From assembly GCF_012911895.1 (NCBI RefSeq), contig NZ_JAAXCV010000033.1, forward strand, positions 99,780 through 163,779: a DNA stretch of 64,000 nucleotides. Reading direction: 5' to 3'. Below, piece by piece: positions 18,340 through 31,789 of this stretch. This DNA is from Bacillus sp. RO3. Lineage in GTDB: Bacteria; Bacillota; Bacilli; Bacillales; Bacillaceae_B. Every line of letters begins with the position of its first letter. Within the stretch, counting starts at the first letter, position 1. The position numbers and the translations under genes were made by a program. The notes beneath the pieces were generated by a model, which saw only the letters and a list, made by a program, of their open reading frames with translations, was not told where the DNA came from and did not search any database.

Positions 18340-18642
18340 TTGAGCATGATGTATGGAAGCAAAACATTCAGTAAGAGCGGATCGATCACCCTCCCACACC
18401 AATGGCGACATCGGTTTGGATTGATTCCTGGGAACCTTGCGGAACTCGTCTATCAAAACAACTGCATCTATATTAAGCGCGCCGTCAAGAACTCAACACA
18501 TAACCAGCGTTACATCTCTGAAAAAGGGACTGTCCATATTCCAAAAGAACTTCGAGAAGAAATGGGAATGACCCCACAATCCAACTACTACTTGATCGTA
18601 AATGAATCCGAAAATTGTTTCATGATTGCCAGGGAAAAATAG
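18340..18642 (+). CDS. AbrB/SpoVT-like protein with two swapped-hairpin domains
   Basis: A 100-residue protein made of two similar halves. SKSGSITLPHQWRHRFGLIP (residues about 11-30) and SEKGTVHIPKELREEMGMTP (about 60-79) both carry the AbrB signature of a Gly turn, hydrophobic-Pro, then a basic helix. AbrB-type proteins usually have one such domain per chain and bind DNA as dimers; a duplicated domain could form the DNA-binding unit within one chain. The start is TTG at 18340, nine bases after AGGTGA; ATGs at 18346 and 18349 are too far from that site. Regulatory target unknown. Confidence 0.75.
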   Translation: MSMMYGSKTFSKSGSITLPHQWRHRFGLIPGNLAELVYQNNCIYIKRAVKNSTHNQRYISEKGTVHIPKELREEMGMTPQSNYYLIVNESENCFMIAREK

Positions 18643-18749
18643 TGAAAGGTGGTGCGTGACGCGAAAGCACACCTCCGCACCAACCATCCTCCTACAACAT
18701 CCATGTGCCCGTCACCCGGCTTCATGAACCATTGTCAACATACAAAAAC

Positions 18750-18793
18750 AAGGTCCGTCCTTCACCCGTTTAAAGCGATGAGGGACGGACCTT
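18750..18793 (-). terminator. Terminator of hom-thrC-thrB, overlapping the thrB stop
   Basis: AAGGTCCGTCCCTCA pairs with TGAAGGACGGACCTT (one G-U), then TGTTTTTG. The 5' arm encodes the last ThrB residues (KVRPSS) and the stop is in the loop. Confidence 0.85.
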
Positions 18794-19705
18794 TGGTTGT
18801 TTGGTGGTGATGGTGCTTCCTGATGAGGAAATGGATAGTTTGCGTACGTCCATGTGAGGGAAGGTTTGTTGAAGCTGACGCGCAAGCCACTCGCTCGCTT
18901 CCCGCTCTACAAAACAGGCGATCGTCGGACCGGCGCCGCTTAATGCCACACCGAAAGCACCGAAACGGACCGCTACCTCCTCGACTGCATCATAGTGGGG
19001 AAGGAGCTTTCTTCGAAAAGGCTGATGATAGCGGTCCCGCTTCATCATCTCACCGACCGTTTCCCAGTCTCCCGTTAAAAAAGCTGCTACCAATACATTT
19101 GAAATGGCACCTGCCTCGACAGAATCTCCGAAGGAAAGACTGGGAGGAAGAACGTTTCGGGAATCAGATGTTTTCAGTTCCGCTTTCGGGATGACACATA
19201 CCACATCAACAGGAAGATCAGGAACCGATAACAGACTCACGCCCTTTTCATGTTGACAGCTGACCACAAAGCCTCCGTAAAGGGATGCCCCTACGTTATC
19301 CGGGTGACCTTCCAATCGATTCGCAAACCCAAGCTTCGATTCCTGTGTCAAATCCAGCCCACACAAAGCATTCGCCAGTTCGATGCCCGCCACGACCGCT
19401 GCAGCACTTGATCCTAATCCTCTTGTTAAAGGAATATCGCTGGACACATAGAGGTGACAAGGTGACAGCTTCTTCCCATATTCATCTGCCACCTGTCTCG
19501 CCACTTCTACAATAAAATGCGTTTCATCGGTTGGAAAGACCTCAAGGGCAGATGAAAGGGGAATCACTTGCCAATCCCCCGCTTCATGTACCTCTACCGT
19601 TAAAAATACATTTAACGCCAGACCCAGGGAATCGAATCCTGCACCTAAATTAGCCGTACTCCCAGGGACGGTGATTTTCCATGACCGGGGTTCGCGCCTT
19701 TTCAT
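18770..19705 (-). CDS. thrB: Homoserine kinase
   Basis: A 311-residue GHMP kinase that phosphorylates homoserine with ATP, the penultimate step to threonine. The substrate segment [19 protein letters not shown] is at residues about 13-31, the GHMP ATP-binding loop [14 protein letters not shown] is near residue 93, and [12 protein letters not shown] is near the C-terminus. Its ATG overlaps the thrC stop by 4 bp (ATGA), so the two are translationally coupled. The end of the gene doubles as the 5' arm of the operon terminator. Confidence 0.95.
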   Translation of the reverse strand: MKRREPRSWKITVPGSTANLGAGFDSLGLALNVFLTVEVHEAGDWQVIPLSSALEVFPTDETHFIVEVARQVADEYGKKLSPCHLYVSSDIPLTRGLGSSAAAVVAGIELANALCGLDLTQESKLGFANRLEGHPDNVGASLYGGFVVSCQHEKGVSLLSVPDLPVDVVCVIPKAELKTSDSRNVLPPSLSFGDSVEAGAISNVLVAAFLTGDWETVGEMMKRDRYHQPFRRKLLPHYDAVEEVAVRFGAFGVALSGAGPTIACFVEREASEWLARQLQQTFPHMDVRKLSISSSGSTITTKQPKVRPSSL

Positions 19706-20763
19706 ACGCCGATTGCCCCTTTAATATAATCCTTCACCCTCTCCCGGTCATTTGGCAATCGTACAGGTGTCACCGGACTGCATTCCATTGCCGTAACCGG
19801 ATCTTTCAGTCCATTCCCTGTCAACACCGCCACCACTTTTGATCCTTCTTTGATCAAGCCTCTATTCAATGATTTCTTTATTCCTGCAATCGATGCGCAG
19901 GATGCCGGCTCTGCAAAAATCCCCTCTTTGCCTGCAAGTAGCTGATAGGCCTCAAGGATTTCCTCATCCGTCACTTCATCAATGTGACCATTGGATTCCT
20001 TTAACGCATCCACTGCCAATGTCCAGCTGGCCGGGTTCCCGATTCTGATGGCAGTGGCAATCGTTTCGGGCTCTGGAAACACTCTGTCATGAACCAGGGC
20101 AGCAGCACCCGATGCTTCAAACCCGAACATACGGGGCAATGTAGTGGCTTCGGCATCATGATATTCTTTGAATCCCTTCCAGTATGCTGAAATATTCCCG
20201 GCATTTCCGACAGGGATCGCTAGAACGTCAGGAGCTTCACCTAATCCATCAATGACTTCGAAAGCGGCCGTTTTCTGCCCCTCCAGGCGATACGGATTCA
20301 CTGAATTCACAAGTGTCACAGCTTCTGTTTTGCTTAAATCACGGACAATTTCCAGGGCTTCATCAAAATTCCCTTCAATTGAAATGATCTCTGCACCATA
20401 CATGACGGCCTGAGCTAATTTCCCTTGAGCGATCTTCCCCTCGGGGATGACCACGATGCATTTGATCCCCGCCCTCGCCGCATAGGCAGCTGCTGAAGCG
20501 GAAGTATTGCCGGTAGAAGCACAAATGACCGTCGAACTGCCCGCTTCCACCGCTTTGGCAACGGCGAGTACCATACCGCGATCTTTAAAGGACCCTGTAG
20601 GATTGGCCCCCTCGACCTTTACATATAACTCGATTCCCCATTCATGTGACAACGTTTTTAATTCAACCAAGGGAGTGTTTCCTTCATTTAACGTTAAAGG
20701 GGGAGTGACGTTGGTTAATGGCAGTCGTTCTCCATATTCTTCAAGTAACCCTTTCCACCTCAT
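19702..20763 (-). CDS. thrC: Threonine synthase
   Basis: A 353-residue PLP enzyme converting O-phosphohomoserine to threonine. The PLP lysine lies in [11 protein letters not shown] (residues about 57-67), [19 protein letters not shown] binds the phosphate, and the length is that of the short Bacillus type. It overlaps hom by 4 bp upstream and thrB by 4 bp downstream, so the three genes form one tightly coupled operon. Confidence 0.95.
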   Translation of the reverse strand: MRWKGLLEEYGERLPLTNVTPPLTLNEGNTPLVELKTLSHEWGIELYVKVEGANPTGSFKDRGMVLAVAKAVEAGSSTVICASTGNTSASAAAYAARAGIKCIVVIPEGKIAQGKLAQAVMYGAEIISIEGNFDEALEIVRDLSKTEAVTLVNSVNPYRLEGQKTAAFEVIDGLGEAPDVLAIPVGNAGNISAYWKGFKEYHDAEATTLPRMFGFEASGAAALVHDRVFPEPETIATAIRIGNPASWTLAVDALKESNGHIDEVTDEEILEAYQLLAGKEGIFAEPASCASIAGIKKSLNRGLIKEGSKVVAVLTGNGLKDPVTAMECSPVTPVRLPNDRERVKDYIKGAIGV

Positions 20764-22058
20764 CCTCTTTCTCCCCCTTCTACCCGATATGAGCTCTCGA
20801 TTGAATGAATGGCTTCATAATCCTTAAGCTCCATCAGAATATCTTCATAGTGATCCAAGGATGCTTTGTGAGTGACTAAAACAATTTCAGCAAATTCATC
20901 ACTGTCTAACGGGTTTTGTAGGATCTTTTCGAAACTGACTCCATGACTGGAAAAGATGGAAGTCAATCTTGCCAGAACGCCTACTTCATCCTGAACGTGC
21001 AAACGAAGGAAATGCTTTGAATGGATTTCACTCCGTTCTTTTAGCTTTTTAGGGAATTGAGGATTCACAGCACTCTTCCCGGTTACTCCCAATCTCATAT
21101 TCTTCATGATTCCCACCAGGTCGGATACGACAGCTGTAGCCGTCGGAAGACTTCCGGCACCGGGACCGTAAAACATCGTTTCCCCTACTGCTTCCCCATA
21201 AACATACACTGCGTTATATTCATCATGAACGGACGCCAGGGGATGCTCATTTTGAAGCAGGGTAGGCTCCACACTCACTTCTACTTTCTCCCCATCACGG
21301 TGTGCATAGCCGATGAGTTTCATCGTATAGCCGAACTGCCCGGCATATTGAATATCATCACCCGTTACTTCCGTGATGCCCTTCACTTTCACATCCGCTA
21401 AATCGACATTCATGGAAAACCCTAACGTTGAAAGGATCGCCATCTTTCTTGCTGCGTCCAAACCGCCCACATCTGCCGTCGGATCCGCTTCCGCATAGCC
21501 CAAATCCTGGGCCTCTCCCAGGACATCCTCGAAAGTCCGCCCCTCTTTCGTCATCTTTGTCAAAATAAAGTTTGTCGTTCCGTTGACGATCCCCATCATT
21601 TTCGTAATGCGATCAGATGCGAGGCCGTCTACTAAACTCCTTAAAATCGGGATGCCCCCGGCTACGCTTGCTTCATAGAATAGGTCACAGCCATTTTCCG
21701 AGGCAGCTCTCAATAACTCTGGTCCGTGGAGCGCCATGAGATCCTTGTTTGCTGTCACGACATGCTTCTTTTGGTTCAACGCATGGAGGAGATGCTCCTT
21801 CGTCGCTTCGATTCCTCCCATTACCTCGACCACTATATCAATTTCAGGATCAAACAGGACTTCCTCAGGATTTAAGGTCAGTATGCCTTTTTCAATATCC
21901 ATCCCTCTATCTTTCTCTAAATCCTGCACAAGGGCTTTTTTCACCTTCACAGGGCAGCCGATTTGATGGGAAAGTTTATCTTGATGATTCTCTACAATCT
22001 TCACCACTCCCGCTCCCACCGTTCCGAGTCCTAAAAGTCCGATTGAAATTGATTCCAT
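20760..22058 (-). CDS. hom: Homoserine dehydrogenase
   Basis: A 432-residue NAD(P)-dependent enzyme reducing aspartate semialdehyde to homoserine. The dinucleotide loop [11 protein letters not shown] is at residues about 10-20, the catalytic region includes [11 protein letters not shown] and [16 protein letters not shown], and an ACT-type regulatory domain (from about residue 350, starting near [15 protein letters not shown]) should respond to threonine. The start ATG follows AAATGGAGGTTTTCGGCTT. It is the first gene of the threonine operon. Confidence 0.95.
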   Translation of the reverse strand: MESISIGLLGLGTVGAGVVKIVENHQDKLSHQIGCPVKVKKALVQDLEKDRGMDIEKGILTLNPEEVLFDPEIDIVVEVMGGIEATKEHLLHALNQKKHVVTANKDLMALHGPELLRAASENGCDLFYEASVAGGIPILRSLVDGLASDRITKMMGIVNGTTNFILTKMTKEGRTFEDVLGEAQDLGYAEADPTADVGGLDAARKMAILSTLGFSMNVDLADVKVKGITEVTGDDIQYAGQFGYTMKLIGYAHRDGEKVEVSVEPTLLQNEHPLASVHDEYNAVYVYGEAVGETMFYGPGAGSLPTATAVVSDLVGIMKNMRLGVTGKSAVNPQFPKKLKERSEIHSKHFLRLHVQDEVGVLARLTSIFSSHGVSFEKILQNPLDSDEFAEIVLVTHKASLDHYEDILMELKDYEAIHSIESSYRVEGGERG

Positions 22059-22115
22059 AAGCCGAAAACCTCCATTTGTTTATTTCTCATGTACATTTGT
22101 TCTTGTATAGTGGAC

Positions 22116-22144
22116 ATTATAGATGAAAATTTTCCCTATTACAA
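22116..22144 (-). promoter_or_regulatory. SigA promoter of hom-thrC-thrB
   Basis: Minus strand TTGTAA (22139-22144) and a perfect TATAAT (22116-22121), 17 bp apart, 58 bp upstream of the hom start. Confidence 0.7.
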
Positions 22145-22159
22145 TAGCTGTTTCCGTAT

Positions 22160-22289
22160 TTTAAAAATGTAAGAGTTTTCAATTCAGATAGATTGTGAGA
22201 CTAGATTTGAACATGATCGTTGCATATAAGGGCAGGTCCCGTCTAAGTTGTTATGGCTCATCACGCCTCCTGAATCTTACATTTTTAAA
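22160..22289. repeat. 15-bp perfect inverted repeat flanking 100 bp
   Basis: TTTAAAAATGTAAGA at 22160-22174 and its exact reverse complement at 22275-22289 enclose 100 bases between ilvA and hom. No ORF lies inside. It could form a long-range RNA stem or be the ends of a small non-autonomous element. Confidence 0.55.
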
Positions 22290-22413
22290 TTTATTATGCT
22301 CCCTTTGATGGATTTACCCTTTTCTAAGGAATAAGTCGGTTTGTTGCGGTGCGTCGGCCGTTTATTGGGCCCTTAATTGCGCCAAATTGGGTACAAAGCC
22401 AAAACACCAGGTA

Positions 22414-22460
22414 AAAATAGAGGACCGCCCCCGACTGCACTTATAGTCAGGAGCCGCCCT
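22414..22460 (-). terminator. Terminator of the ilv-leu operon after ilvA
   Basis: On the minus strand AGGGCGGCTCCTGACT pairs with AGTCGGGGGCGGTCCT (one mismatch, three wobbles), followed by CTATTTTTACC, 5 bp past the ilvA stop. Confidence 0.7.
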
Positions 22461-22464
22461 ACCA

Positions 22465-23448
22465 TCACACAATATGATGCAATTGTCTGGCCATTTTGGA
22501 CAAGTCACGATATACAGGGATCTTGCCCGGATCTGCATTCCCACCACTGATGACACAGCCTACCTTCCTGCCTTCCACGTTGACCTTCTGGCACATGGCT
22601 GCCGCTAAGGAAGCGGCTCCGGCTCCTTCAACCAGTGTTTTCTCCCGTTGGAGCATGAACATGATGCTGTAGGAGATTTCTTCATCCGTAACGGTGACCA
22701 TGTCGTCTACATACTTCTGGATGATGGGGAACGTTAATTCTCCAGGCTTCTTGACGAGGATGCCATCGGCAATGGTATGAACATGCTCCATGGATCCTTT
22801 ATGTCTTCCTGTGAAAAAGTTATACGTAGCCGGTGCTCCCAACGCCTGCACACCGACGATTTGTACGCGAGGGTTAAAGGCCTTTACGGCAAGTGCCATC
22901 CCTGCCAGCAGACCTCCTCCACCGACAGGAACCAGGATCATGTCTAAATCACTGAGTTGCTGAAGCATTTCCAGTGCGACTGTCCCTTGTCCAGCCATCA
23001 CCTTATGATCATCAAATGCATGAACATACGTCGAGCCATTTTTGAGTTTCTCTTCGATTGCTGCCCCGTAGGCTTCCTGATAGGTGTCTCCTGTCAACAC
23101 GATTTCAGCTCCGTAATGTTTCGTTGCCGCAACTTTTGTAGAAGGCGTCCGTTTCGGCATGAAGATTTTCGACGGGACTCCGCGCAAGGATGCAGCGAGT
23201 GCCACTCCTTGGGCATGATTTCCTGCTGAAGCGGCAATGATGCCTTTTCCCGCTTCTTCTTCAGACAATGACATGATTTTATTCATTGCCCCTCTCACTT
23301 TAAATGATCCTGTCCGCTGGAGATTCTCCATTTTCAAATAGATTTCTCCACCAGTGAACGCATTCAGTGTCGATGATTGCTTTAACGGTGTTCGATGCAC
23401 CTGATGACTGATTCTTTCCATCGCTTCTACAACTTCAGTGTTATCCAT
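22465..23448 (-). CDS. ilvA: Threonine deaminase, short form without regulatory domain
   Basis: A 327-residue fold-type II PLP enzyme that dehydrates threonine to 2-oxobutyrate, the entry to isoleucine. The PLP lysine is in TGSFKVRGAMNK (residues about 46-57), SAGNHAQGVA binds PLP, and VGGGGLLAGMA is the glycine loop. Biosynthetic IlvA usually has a C-terminal ACT-like domain for isoleucine feedback (over 400 residues); this protein ends before it and has the size of the catabolic TdcB type. Its ATG overlaps the leuD stop by one base, so it is the last gene of the ilv-leu operon. Confidence 0.9.
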   Translation of the reverse strand: MDNTEVVEAMERISHQVHRTPLKQSSTLNAFTGGEIYLKMENLQRTGSFKVRGAMNKIMSLSEEEAGKGIIAASAGNHAQGVALAASLRGVPSKIFMPKRTPSTKVAATKHYGAEIVLTGDTYQEAYGAAIEEKLKNGSTYVHAFDDHKVMAGQGTVALEMLQQLSDLDMILVPVGGGGLLAGMALAVKAFNPRVQIVGVQALGAPATYNFFTGRHKGSMEHVHTIADGILVKKPGELTFPIIQKYVDDMVTVTDEEISYSIMFMLQREKTLVEGAGAASLAAAMCQKVNVEGRKVGCVISGGNADPGKIPVYRDLSKMARQLHHIV

Positions 23449-24053
23449 TAAATTCCCAAGTCACTCACCTCATATTTTTTTTCGTATTTTTCGATCTGTT
23501 CACCGTAATGCAACGTCAAATCAATTTCGTCCAATCCCATGAGGAGCATCTCTTTCCAGTAGGGATCGATATCAAAAGAGACACGGAGCCCTTCAGAGTC
23601 ACAGATGGTCTGATGCTCAAGGGAAAGTTCGATTTGATATAAATCGGCAAGACTTTCATTCTTCATGAGCAGATCCACAGTCTCTTCATCCAGCTGAATC
23701 GGCAGGATCCCATTTTTCAAGCAATTGTTATAAAAAATATCGGCGAAGCTCTTTGCGATGATCACTTGGAACCCAAAGTCCTGCAGAGCCCATGGTGCAT
23801 GCTCCCTTGAAGATCCGCAGCCGAAATTCTTTCCGCCGAGGAGTATTCCTGCTTCCTGATATTCCGGGGTATCCAATAAGAAGTCTTTTCTCAAGGACTT
23901 GCCATCATCCTCAAACCGCCAGTGATAAAATAAATACTGACCAAAGCCTTTTCGTTCGATCCTTTTTAAGAATTGTTTCGGGATGATCTGATCCGTATCC
24001 ACATTGTCCCTCTTCAGGGGAAAAACTTTTCTTTCCACAAGATTGATCGCCAC
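23448..24053 (-). CDS. leuD: 3-isopropylmalate dehydratase small subunit
   Basis: 201 residues, the swivel domain of isopropylmalate isomerase, which with LeuC converts 2- to 3-isopropylmalate in leucine synthesis. The segments NVDTDQIIPKQFLKRI and GGKNFGCGSSREHAPWAL are diagnostic. It starts 11 bp after leuC and its stop overlaps the ilvA start. Confidence 0.95.
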   Translation of the reverse strand: MAINLVERKVFPLKRDNVDTDQIIPKQFLKRIERKGFGQYLFYHWRFEDDGKSLRKDFLLDTPEYQEAGILLGGKNFGCGSSREHAPWALQDFGFQVIIAKSFADIFYNNCLKNGILPIQLDEETVDLLMKNESLADLYQIELSLEHQTICDSEGLRVSFDIDPYWKEMLLMGLDEIDLTLHYGEQIEKYEKKYEVSDLGI

Positions 24054-24064
24054 CTTTTCACCTC

Positions 24065-25480
24065 CTATGAAATCGGCATTCTCTCAAGCTTTCTCACGTC
24101 TGTCAGTTTCCCGGTTACGGCGGCAGCCGCTGCCATGGCGGGGCTCAATAAATGGGTTCTCGCCCCATTCCCCTGCCTGCCTTCAAAGTTCCGGTTGGAG
24201 GTGGATGCACAGCGCTTACCCGGTGGCACGATATCGTCATTCATGGCAAGGCACATGCTGCAGCCCGCTTCCCTCCATTCAAAACCGGCTTCTTTAAAAA
24301 TCGTATCCAGTCCCTCTTCTTCCGCTTTTTCCTTCACTTTATAAGAGCCCGGAACGACCAAGGCCGTTACACCCTCCTTGACCGCATGACCCTTCACCAC
24401 TTCAGCGGCCGCTCTAAGATCACTCAAACGAGAATTCGTGCAAGAACCGATGAACACATAATCAACCTCGATATCCTCCATGCGCATACCGGCCTCAAGC
24501 CCCATATAATGAAGTGCCCTCTCAATCCCTTCTCTCTCGGAAAGATCAGTATATTCTTCAGGGTAAGGGACGGACCTCGAAATTCCCGCGCCCATTCCCG
24601 GATTCGTTCCCCATGTTACATGAGGTTCGATTTCTTCACCCTTCACCTCGATTTTATCGTCATACGTTGCGTCAGGATCACTCGTCAAGGAACGCCATTC
24701 TTCCTTGCATTCCTCAAACGATCGATTTTTGGGAAGGTGCTCCCTTCCTTCTAAATAATCGAAGGTGGTCTCGTCGGGACTGATCAACCCTGCTTTCGCA
24801 CCTGCCTCGATACTCATATTACAAACAGTCATTCTTTCCTCCATGGACAGGCTGCGGATCACGTCACCGGTGAATTCGATGACAGAGCCCGTTCCAAATC
24901 CCACTTCATGGGTGGAAATGATGTTCAGGATGACATCTTTTGCCGTTACACCAAACCCGAGCTCCCCCGAGACTTCCACTTGAAGGGTTTTGGGCTTTGA
25001 TTGCCAAAGCGTTTGAGTGGCAAGTACATGCTCCACTTCACTCGTCCCGATTCCGAAGGCCAGAGCCCCGAACGCTCCATGGGTAGAGGTGTGACTGTCC
25101 CCGCATACAATCGTCTTTCCCGGCTGGGTCAGACCGAGCTCAGGACCGATGACATGGACGATCCCTTGATCGGGGTGATGAATATCCGCCAGTTCCACAC
25201 CGAATTCATCACAATTACTCTTCAATGTATCCATCTGCAGACGGGCGATTTCATCTCTTACGATGTGCCGCTCTTTCGTCGGTACGTTATGGTCCATCGT
25301 GGCATACGTTAAATCCGGTCTTCTTACCCTGCGGTTCTTTAAGCGCAGCCCTTCAAACGCCTGGGGAGACGTTACTTCATGTACAAGGTGCAGATCAATA
25401 TACAATAAATCCGGCTTTCCTTTTTCCCTGTGCACAATATGCTTTTCCCATATCTTTTCGATGATATTTTTCCCTGCCAT
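24065..25480 (-). CDS. leuC: 3-isopropylmalate dehydratase large subunit
   Basis: 471 residues of the aconitase fold with a [4Fe-4S] cluster. The three cluster cysteines are in [14 protein letters not shown] and GCSMCLAMN, and [16 protein letters not shown] carries active-site residues. The frame extends to 25609, but the ATG at 25480 has CCAGGAGGGAGTTC just upstream and gives the family N-terminus [14 protein letters not shown]. It works with LeuD. Confidence 0.95.
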   Translation of the reverse strand: MAGKNIIEKIWEKHIVHREKGKPDLLYIDLHLVHEVTSPQAFEGLRLKNRRVRRPDLTYATMDHNVPTKERHIVRDEIARLQMDTLKSNCDEFGVELADIHHPDQGIVHVIGPELGLTQPGKTIVCGDSHTSTHGAFGALAFGIGTSEVEHVLATQTLWQSKPKTLQVEVSGELGFGVTAKDVILNIISTHEVGFGTGSVIEFTGDVIRSLSMEERMTVCNMSIEAGAKAGLISPDETTFDYLEGREHLPKNRSFEECKEEWRSLTSDPDATYDDKIEVKGEEIEPHVTWGTNPGMGAGISRSVPYPEEYTDLSEREGIERALHYMGLEAGMRMEDIEVDYVFIGSCTNSRLSDLRAAAEVVKGHAVKEGVTALVVPGSYKVKEKAEEEGLDTIFKEAGFEWREAGCSMCLAMNDDIVPPGKRCASTSNRNFEGRQGNGARTHLLSPAMAAAAAVTGKLTDVRKLERMPIS

Positions 25481-25627
25481 GAACTCCCTCCTGGTTTGGT
25501 GATATTTCATAAGTTGGTGATCGGTTGATACCAATCCAGGCGCTCCCTGGCACTCGAGTGCCTTCCGCTCCTGCCAACTTCGATTTAACCTGTGCTTTTC
25601 TCTAAACAAATTCCATGGAAGCCTATC

Positions 25628-26740
25628 TTACAAATAAGCCGCCAAGATCGAAGACAGGGCATGATCCGCTTCCAGCCGCTCTACAACCAGTTGACTCATG
25701 GCTCCCGTCCCAACAACGGTTCCCCGGCCCATCGTCCAAAGATCTCCTGTACGGTATCCTGCATTCAATACTTCCTGGACGGCCATTTCAATCATTTCCG
25801 CTTCTTCTCCCATTCCGAACGAATGACGGAGCATCATGGCAACAGACAGGATCATGGCGAGGGGGTTGGCTTTCCCTTTTCCGGCGATATCAGGGGCAGA
25901 TCCGTGTACCGGTTCATAAAGACCGAATGAGTCTCCCCTCAGGCTTGCCGATGGCAGCATTCCAAGTGAACCTGTGATCATAGAAGCTTCGTCGCTCAAG
26001 ATGTCCCCGAACATATTCTCAGTCACGAGCACGTCAAACTGCTTCGGCTGATACATGAGTTTCATGGCGGCAACATCCACCAGCATATGTTCCACTTCCA
26101 CATCGGGATATTCGGCTGCCACTTCATTCACGACCTCCCGCCACATTCGACTTGTTTCCAGAACATTGGCCTTATCGACGGAGGTTACTTTTTTCTTGCG
26201 TTTCTGAGCCATCTTAAACGCTTTGTGAACGACCCGTTCAATTTCGCTTTTTTCATAGACAAGCGTATCCACCGCCACTTCTTTCTGTTTTCCCTGGCGA
26301 CCAGATGGCTGACCGAAGTACAGTCCCCCCGTCAATTCACGTACAATCACCAAATCTACTTCCTCGACGATTTCCCGCTTCAATGGGGAGGCACCAAGCA
26401 AGCTTTCAAATGCTTTCACCGGACGGATATTGGCGAACAGATCAAACTCTTTGCGAATGGCCAGGAGACCCTTTTCAGGCCTGATCTCTTTCGGGAGATG
26501 CTCCCATTTCGGACCTCCCACAGCACCCAAAAGGACGGCGTCACTCCCTTTACAAAGCTTGATCGTTTCAGGAGGTAACGGTGTACCGAAGCGGTCAACT
26601 GCAGCACCGCCGATGTATCCCTTTTCCACTTCGAATTCATGGCCGAACCAATCACCCACTGCCTTCAGCACTTCTAATGCCCCGTCCATAATCTCTTGAC
26701 CGATACCGTCTCCTGGTAGTACAGCGATTTTTTTCTTCAT
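25628..26740 (-). CDS. leuB: 3-isopropylmalate dehydrogenase
   Basis: 370 residues. It oxidises and decarboxylates 3-isopropylmalate with NAD. The start LPGDGIGQEIM, the AVGGPKWEHLP loop, the RELTGGLYFG segment with the substrate Arg, and EPVHGSAPDIAGKGKANP near the C-terminus are all typical. The ATG follows AACAGGAGGTAATTCTA. About 150 bp separate it from leuC, with no terminator seen. Confidence 0.95.
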   Translation of the reverse strand: MKKKIAVLPGDGIGQEIMDGALEVLKAVGDWFGHEFEVEKGYIGGAAVDRFGTPLPPETIKLCKGSDAVLLGAVGGPKWEHLPKEIRPEKGLLAIRKEFDLFANIRPVKAFESLLGASPLKREIVEEVDLVIVRELTGGLYFGQPSGRQGKQKEVAVDTLVYEKSEIERVVHKAFKMAQKRKKKVTSVDKANVLETSRMWREVVNEVAAEYPDVEVEHMLVDVAAMKLMYQPKQFDVLVTENMFGDILSDEASMITGSLGMLPSASLRGDSFGLYEPVHGSAPDIAGKGKANPLAMILSVAMMLRHSFGMGEEAEMIEMAVQEVLNAGYRTGDLWTMGRGTVVGTGAMSQLVVERLEADHALSSILAAYL

Positions 26741-26805
26741 TAGAATTACCTCCTGTTTTTGGATTGATTGGGATTGGGGCCTTTGACTTACAAGACCCCT
26801 TTCGT

Positions 26806-29422
<2,617 letters not shown>

Positions 29423-29438
29423 CTATGTGCAGCTGCTG

Positions 29439-29963
29439 CTAATTCACAATCGAATATTGTTTCAGATCCGTGACCGATTTGCCGTTCCCTCTTGCAAACG
29501 CGGTGATGCCTGTACGAGCGATTTCTTTGATGCCGTAAGGTCTTAACAAGTCAATAATGGCTTCTATCTTGGATGTTTCGCCGGTTACCTGGACGGTGAC
29601 ACTGTCTCTCGCCACATCAATGATGGCCGCTCTGAATGGTTCTACGATTCCGTTGATTTCAGATCGTGTCTGTCCCGTGCTCAACACCTTGATGAGTGCA
29701 AGTTCCCTTGCAACGACCCCTTGATCCGTAATATCCGACACCTTGAGGACATCAATTTGTTTGTGCAGCTGCTTTAGAAGCTGCTCAATTTTACGATCGT
29801 CTTCTACATTCACGACAAAGGTCATCCTCGAAATCCCTTCGACTTCTGTGTAGCCGACTGAAATGCTTTCAATGTTGAACTGACGCTTTGTAAACAATCC
29901 GGTCACCCGATTCAAGACACCGCTCCGGTTATGGACGAGGGCCGTTACAATCCGTTTCCTCAT
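29439..29963 (-). CDS. ilvH: Acetolactate synthase small subunit
   Basis: 174 residues with an N-terminal ACT domain ([20 protein letters not shown]) and the C-terminal domain of the regulatory subunit. It binds IlvB and confers valine feedback. Its ATG overlaps the ilvB stop by 4 bp. Confidence 0.94.
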   Translation of the reverse strand: MRKRIVTALVHNRSGVLNRVTGLFTKRQFNIESISVGYTEVEGISRMTFVVNVEDDRKIEQLLKQLHKQIDVLKVSDITDQGVVARELALIKVLSTGQTRSEINGIVEPFRAAIIDVARDSVTVQVTGETSKIEAIIDLLRPYGIKEIARTGITAFARGNGKSVTDLKQYSIVN

Positions 29964-31681
29964 GGTTTCACTCCTAACATTTCGTGTAATCCTTTCCCTG
30001 GAGCCACCATCGGGTAGACATTTTCCTTAGGGTTCACCCAGCAATCGATGAGGACGGGTTCATCGCTCGTCAAGGCCTCTTTTAACACTGAGTCGACTTC
30101 CTCCTGGGTTCTCACTTGATACCCCTTGATTCCGTATGATTCAGCCAGTTTGACAAAATCGGGCTGGGTGGAGAATACAGATTGTGAGTATCTCTCTTCA
30201 AAGAATGTTTCCTGCCACTGTCTCACCATCCCGAGCGTACCGTTATTCAGCAGTACCACCTTAACAGGAAGATTCAACTCTTTCAGAAGAACAAGCTCCT
30301 GAAGGGTCATCTGGAAACCACCATCCCCTACGAAGGCAACCACTGTGCTGGCAGGCTCTGCCAACTGTGCCCCGATCGCTGCCGGAAAACCGAACCCCAT
30401 GGTGCCAAGTCCTCCGGAAGTGACCCAATTATTCGGTTTTTTAAATGAGTAGTATTGAGCTGCCCACATTTGATGCTGGCCTACATCTGTCGTGACGACC
30501 GCTTCCCCGTTAGTCATCTCATACACCTGTTCGATGAGTCGTTGAGGAGACAGCACATCATGAGCCTGGTTATACCAGAAAGGATAATCGCGTTTGTATG
30601 TCTTCAAATGATGATGCCAGGCATCGAAGTCAGGCTTTTCCGCCCTGTGTTGAAGAAGTTTCTCCAGTGCCTGCTTGGCATCGGCTACGATCGGTATGTG
30701 TGTATCGACATTCTTTCCGATTTCAGCCGGGTCGATATCAATGTGGACCACCTTGGCCCTTGGTGCAAAGGTCGTAAGATTTCCGGTTAACCGATCGTCA
30801 AACCTGGCGCCGATATTAATCAGCAAATCACATTCGTGAAGGGCCATATTGCTTGCATAACATCCATGCATACCTGCCATTCCAAGGAACAACGGGTGAT
30901 CTGCCGGGAAACCTCCTAAGCCTAACAGGGTGTGGATCACCGGTATGTCATATCGCTCTGCGAAAGCTTTCAGTTCTTCCGTTGCCTTCCCGTGGAGCAC
31001 CCCTGCCCCGGCCAGGATCACTGGTTGTTTCGACACCCTGATGGCATCCACCAGTTTCTTGATTTGGAGGGGATTGGGATGAAAGTTAGGCTGATACCCC
31101 GGTAAGTCCATTTCCACTTCCTGTACGGGAAAAGCCTGCTGAAGGGTCAGATCTTTCGGAATGTCCACAAGCACCGGACCGGGTCTTCCCGTAGATGCGA
31201 TATGGAAGGCTTCCTTTACGATCCTTGGCAAGTCTTTAATATCCCTGACCTGGTAATTATGCTTTGTGATCGGCATCGTAATGCCCACAACATCAGCTTC
31301 CTGAAATGCATCGGTCCCGATGACCCCTGAAGCCACCTGTCCTGTAAAAATGACAAGAGGAAGGGAATCCATCATCGCATCTGCAATTCCTGTCACCAGA
31401 TTCGTCGCTCCAGGTCCCGATGTGGCAATGACGACACCCGGCCTCCCTGACACCCGCGCATATCCTTCCGCAGCATGGATGGCCCCTTGCTCATGACGGG
31501 CGAGTACATGCTTGATCGGAGCCTTGTATAGAGCATCGTAAATCGGCAATACCGCTCCTCCAGGGTACCCGAAGAGAATCTCGACCTTCTCCTCCTTCAA
31601 AGCTTTCATGAGCATATCAGCACCGTTGACGCTTTCTGTCAGTGTCTGTGAAGCCGGTTCTGCCTCTACCTTCGCTCTCAT
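29960..31681 (-). CDS. ilvB: Acetolactate synthase large subunit
   Basis: 573 residues of the thiamine-diphosphate enzyme that joins two pyruvates, or pyruvate and 2-oxobutyrate. The catalytic Glu is in [32 protein letters not shown] follows, and the cofactor motif runs from GDGGFQM to [13 protein letters not shown]. The ATG follows AGGGAGGAGATAGGAA. It is the first gene after the T-box leader and forms the holoenzyme with IlvH. Confidence 0.95.
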   Translation of the reverse strand: MRAKVEAEPASQTLTESVNGADMLMKALKEEKVEILFGYPGGAVLPIYDALYKAPIKHVLARHEQGAIHAAEGYARVSGRPGVVIATSGPGATNLVTGIADAMMDSLPLVIFTGQVASGVIGTDAFQEADVVGITMPITKHNYQVRDIKDLPRIVKEAFHIASTGRPGPVLVDIPKDLTLQQAFPVQEVEMDLPGYQPNFHPNPLQIKKLVDAIRVSKQPVILAGAGVLHGKATEELKAFAERYDIPVIHTLLGLGGFPADHPLFLGMAGMHGCYASNMALHECDLLINIGARFDDRLTGNLTTFAPRAKVVHIDIDPAEIGKNVDTHIPIVADAKQALEKLLQHRAEKPDFDAWHHHLKTYKRDYPFWYNQAHDVLSPQRLIEQVYEMTNGEAVVTTDVGQHQMWAAQYYSFKKPNNWVTSGGLGTMGFGFPAAIGAQLAEPASTVVAFVGDGGFQMTLQELVLLKELNLPVKVVLLNNGTLGMVRQWQETFFEERYSQSVFSTQPDFVKLAESYGIKGYQVRTQEEVDSVLKEALTSDEPVLIDCWVNPKENVYPMVAPGKGLHEMLGVKP

Positions 31682-31789
31682 TTCCTATCTCCTCCCTTTA
31701 CTGGACTGCTTGGTTTATGACCTTGATATCCTCTGACCGCGGAACTTTACACCACAATATGATCAATCATTACTGATTAAGCAATTTTA

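Noticed and set aside
17862..18456. Minus-strand ORFs of 73-105 codons
   Set aside because: No ribosome sites, and one overlaps the better-supported AbrB-like gene.
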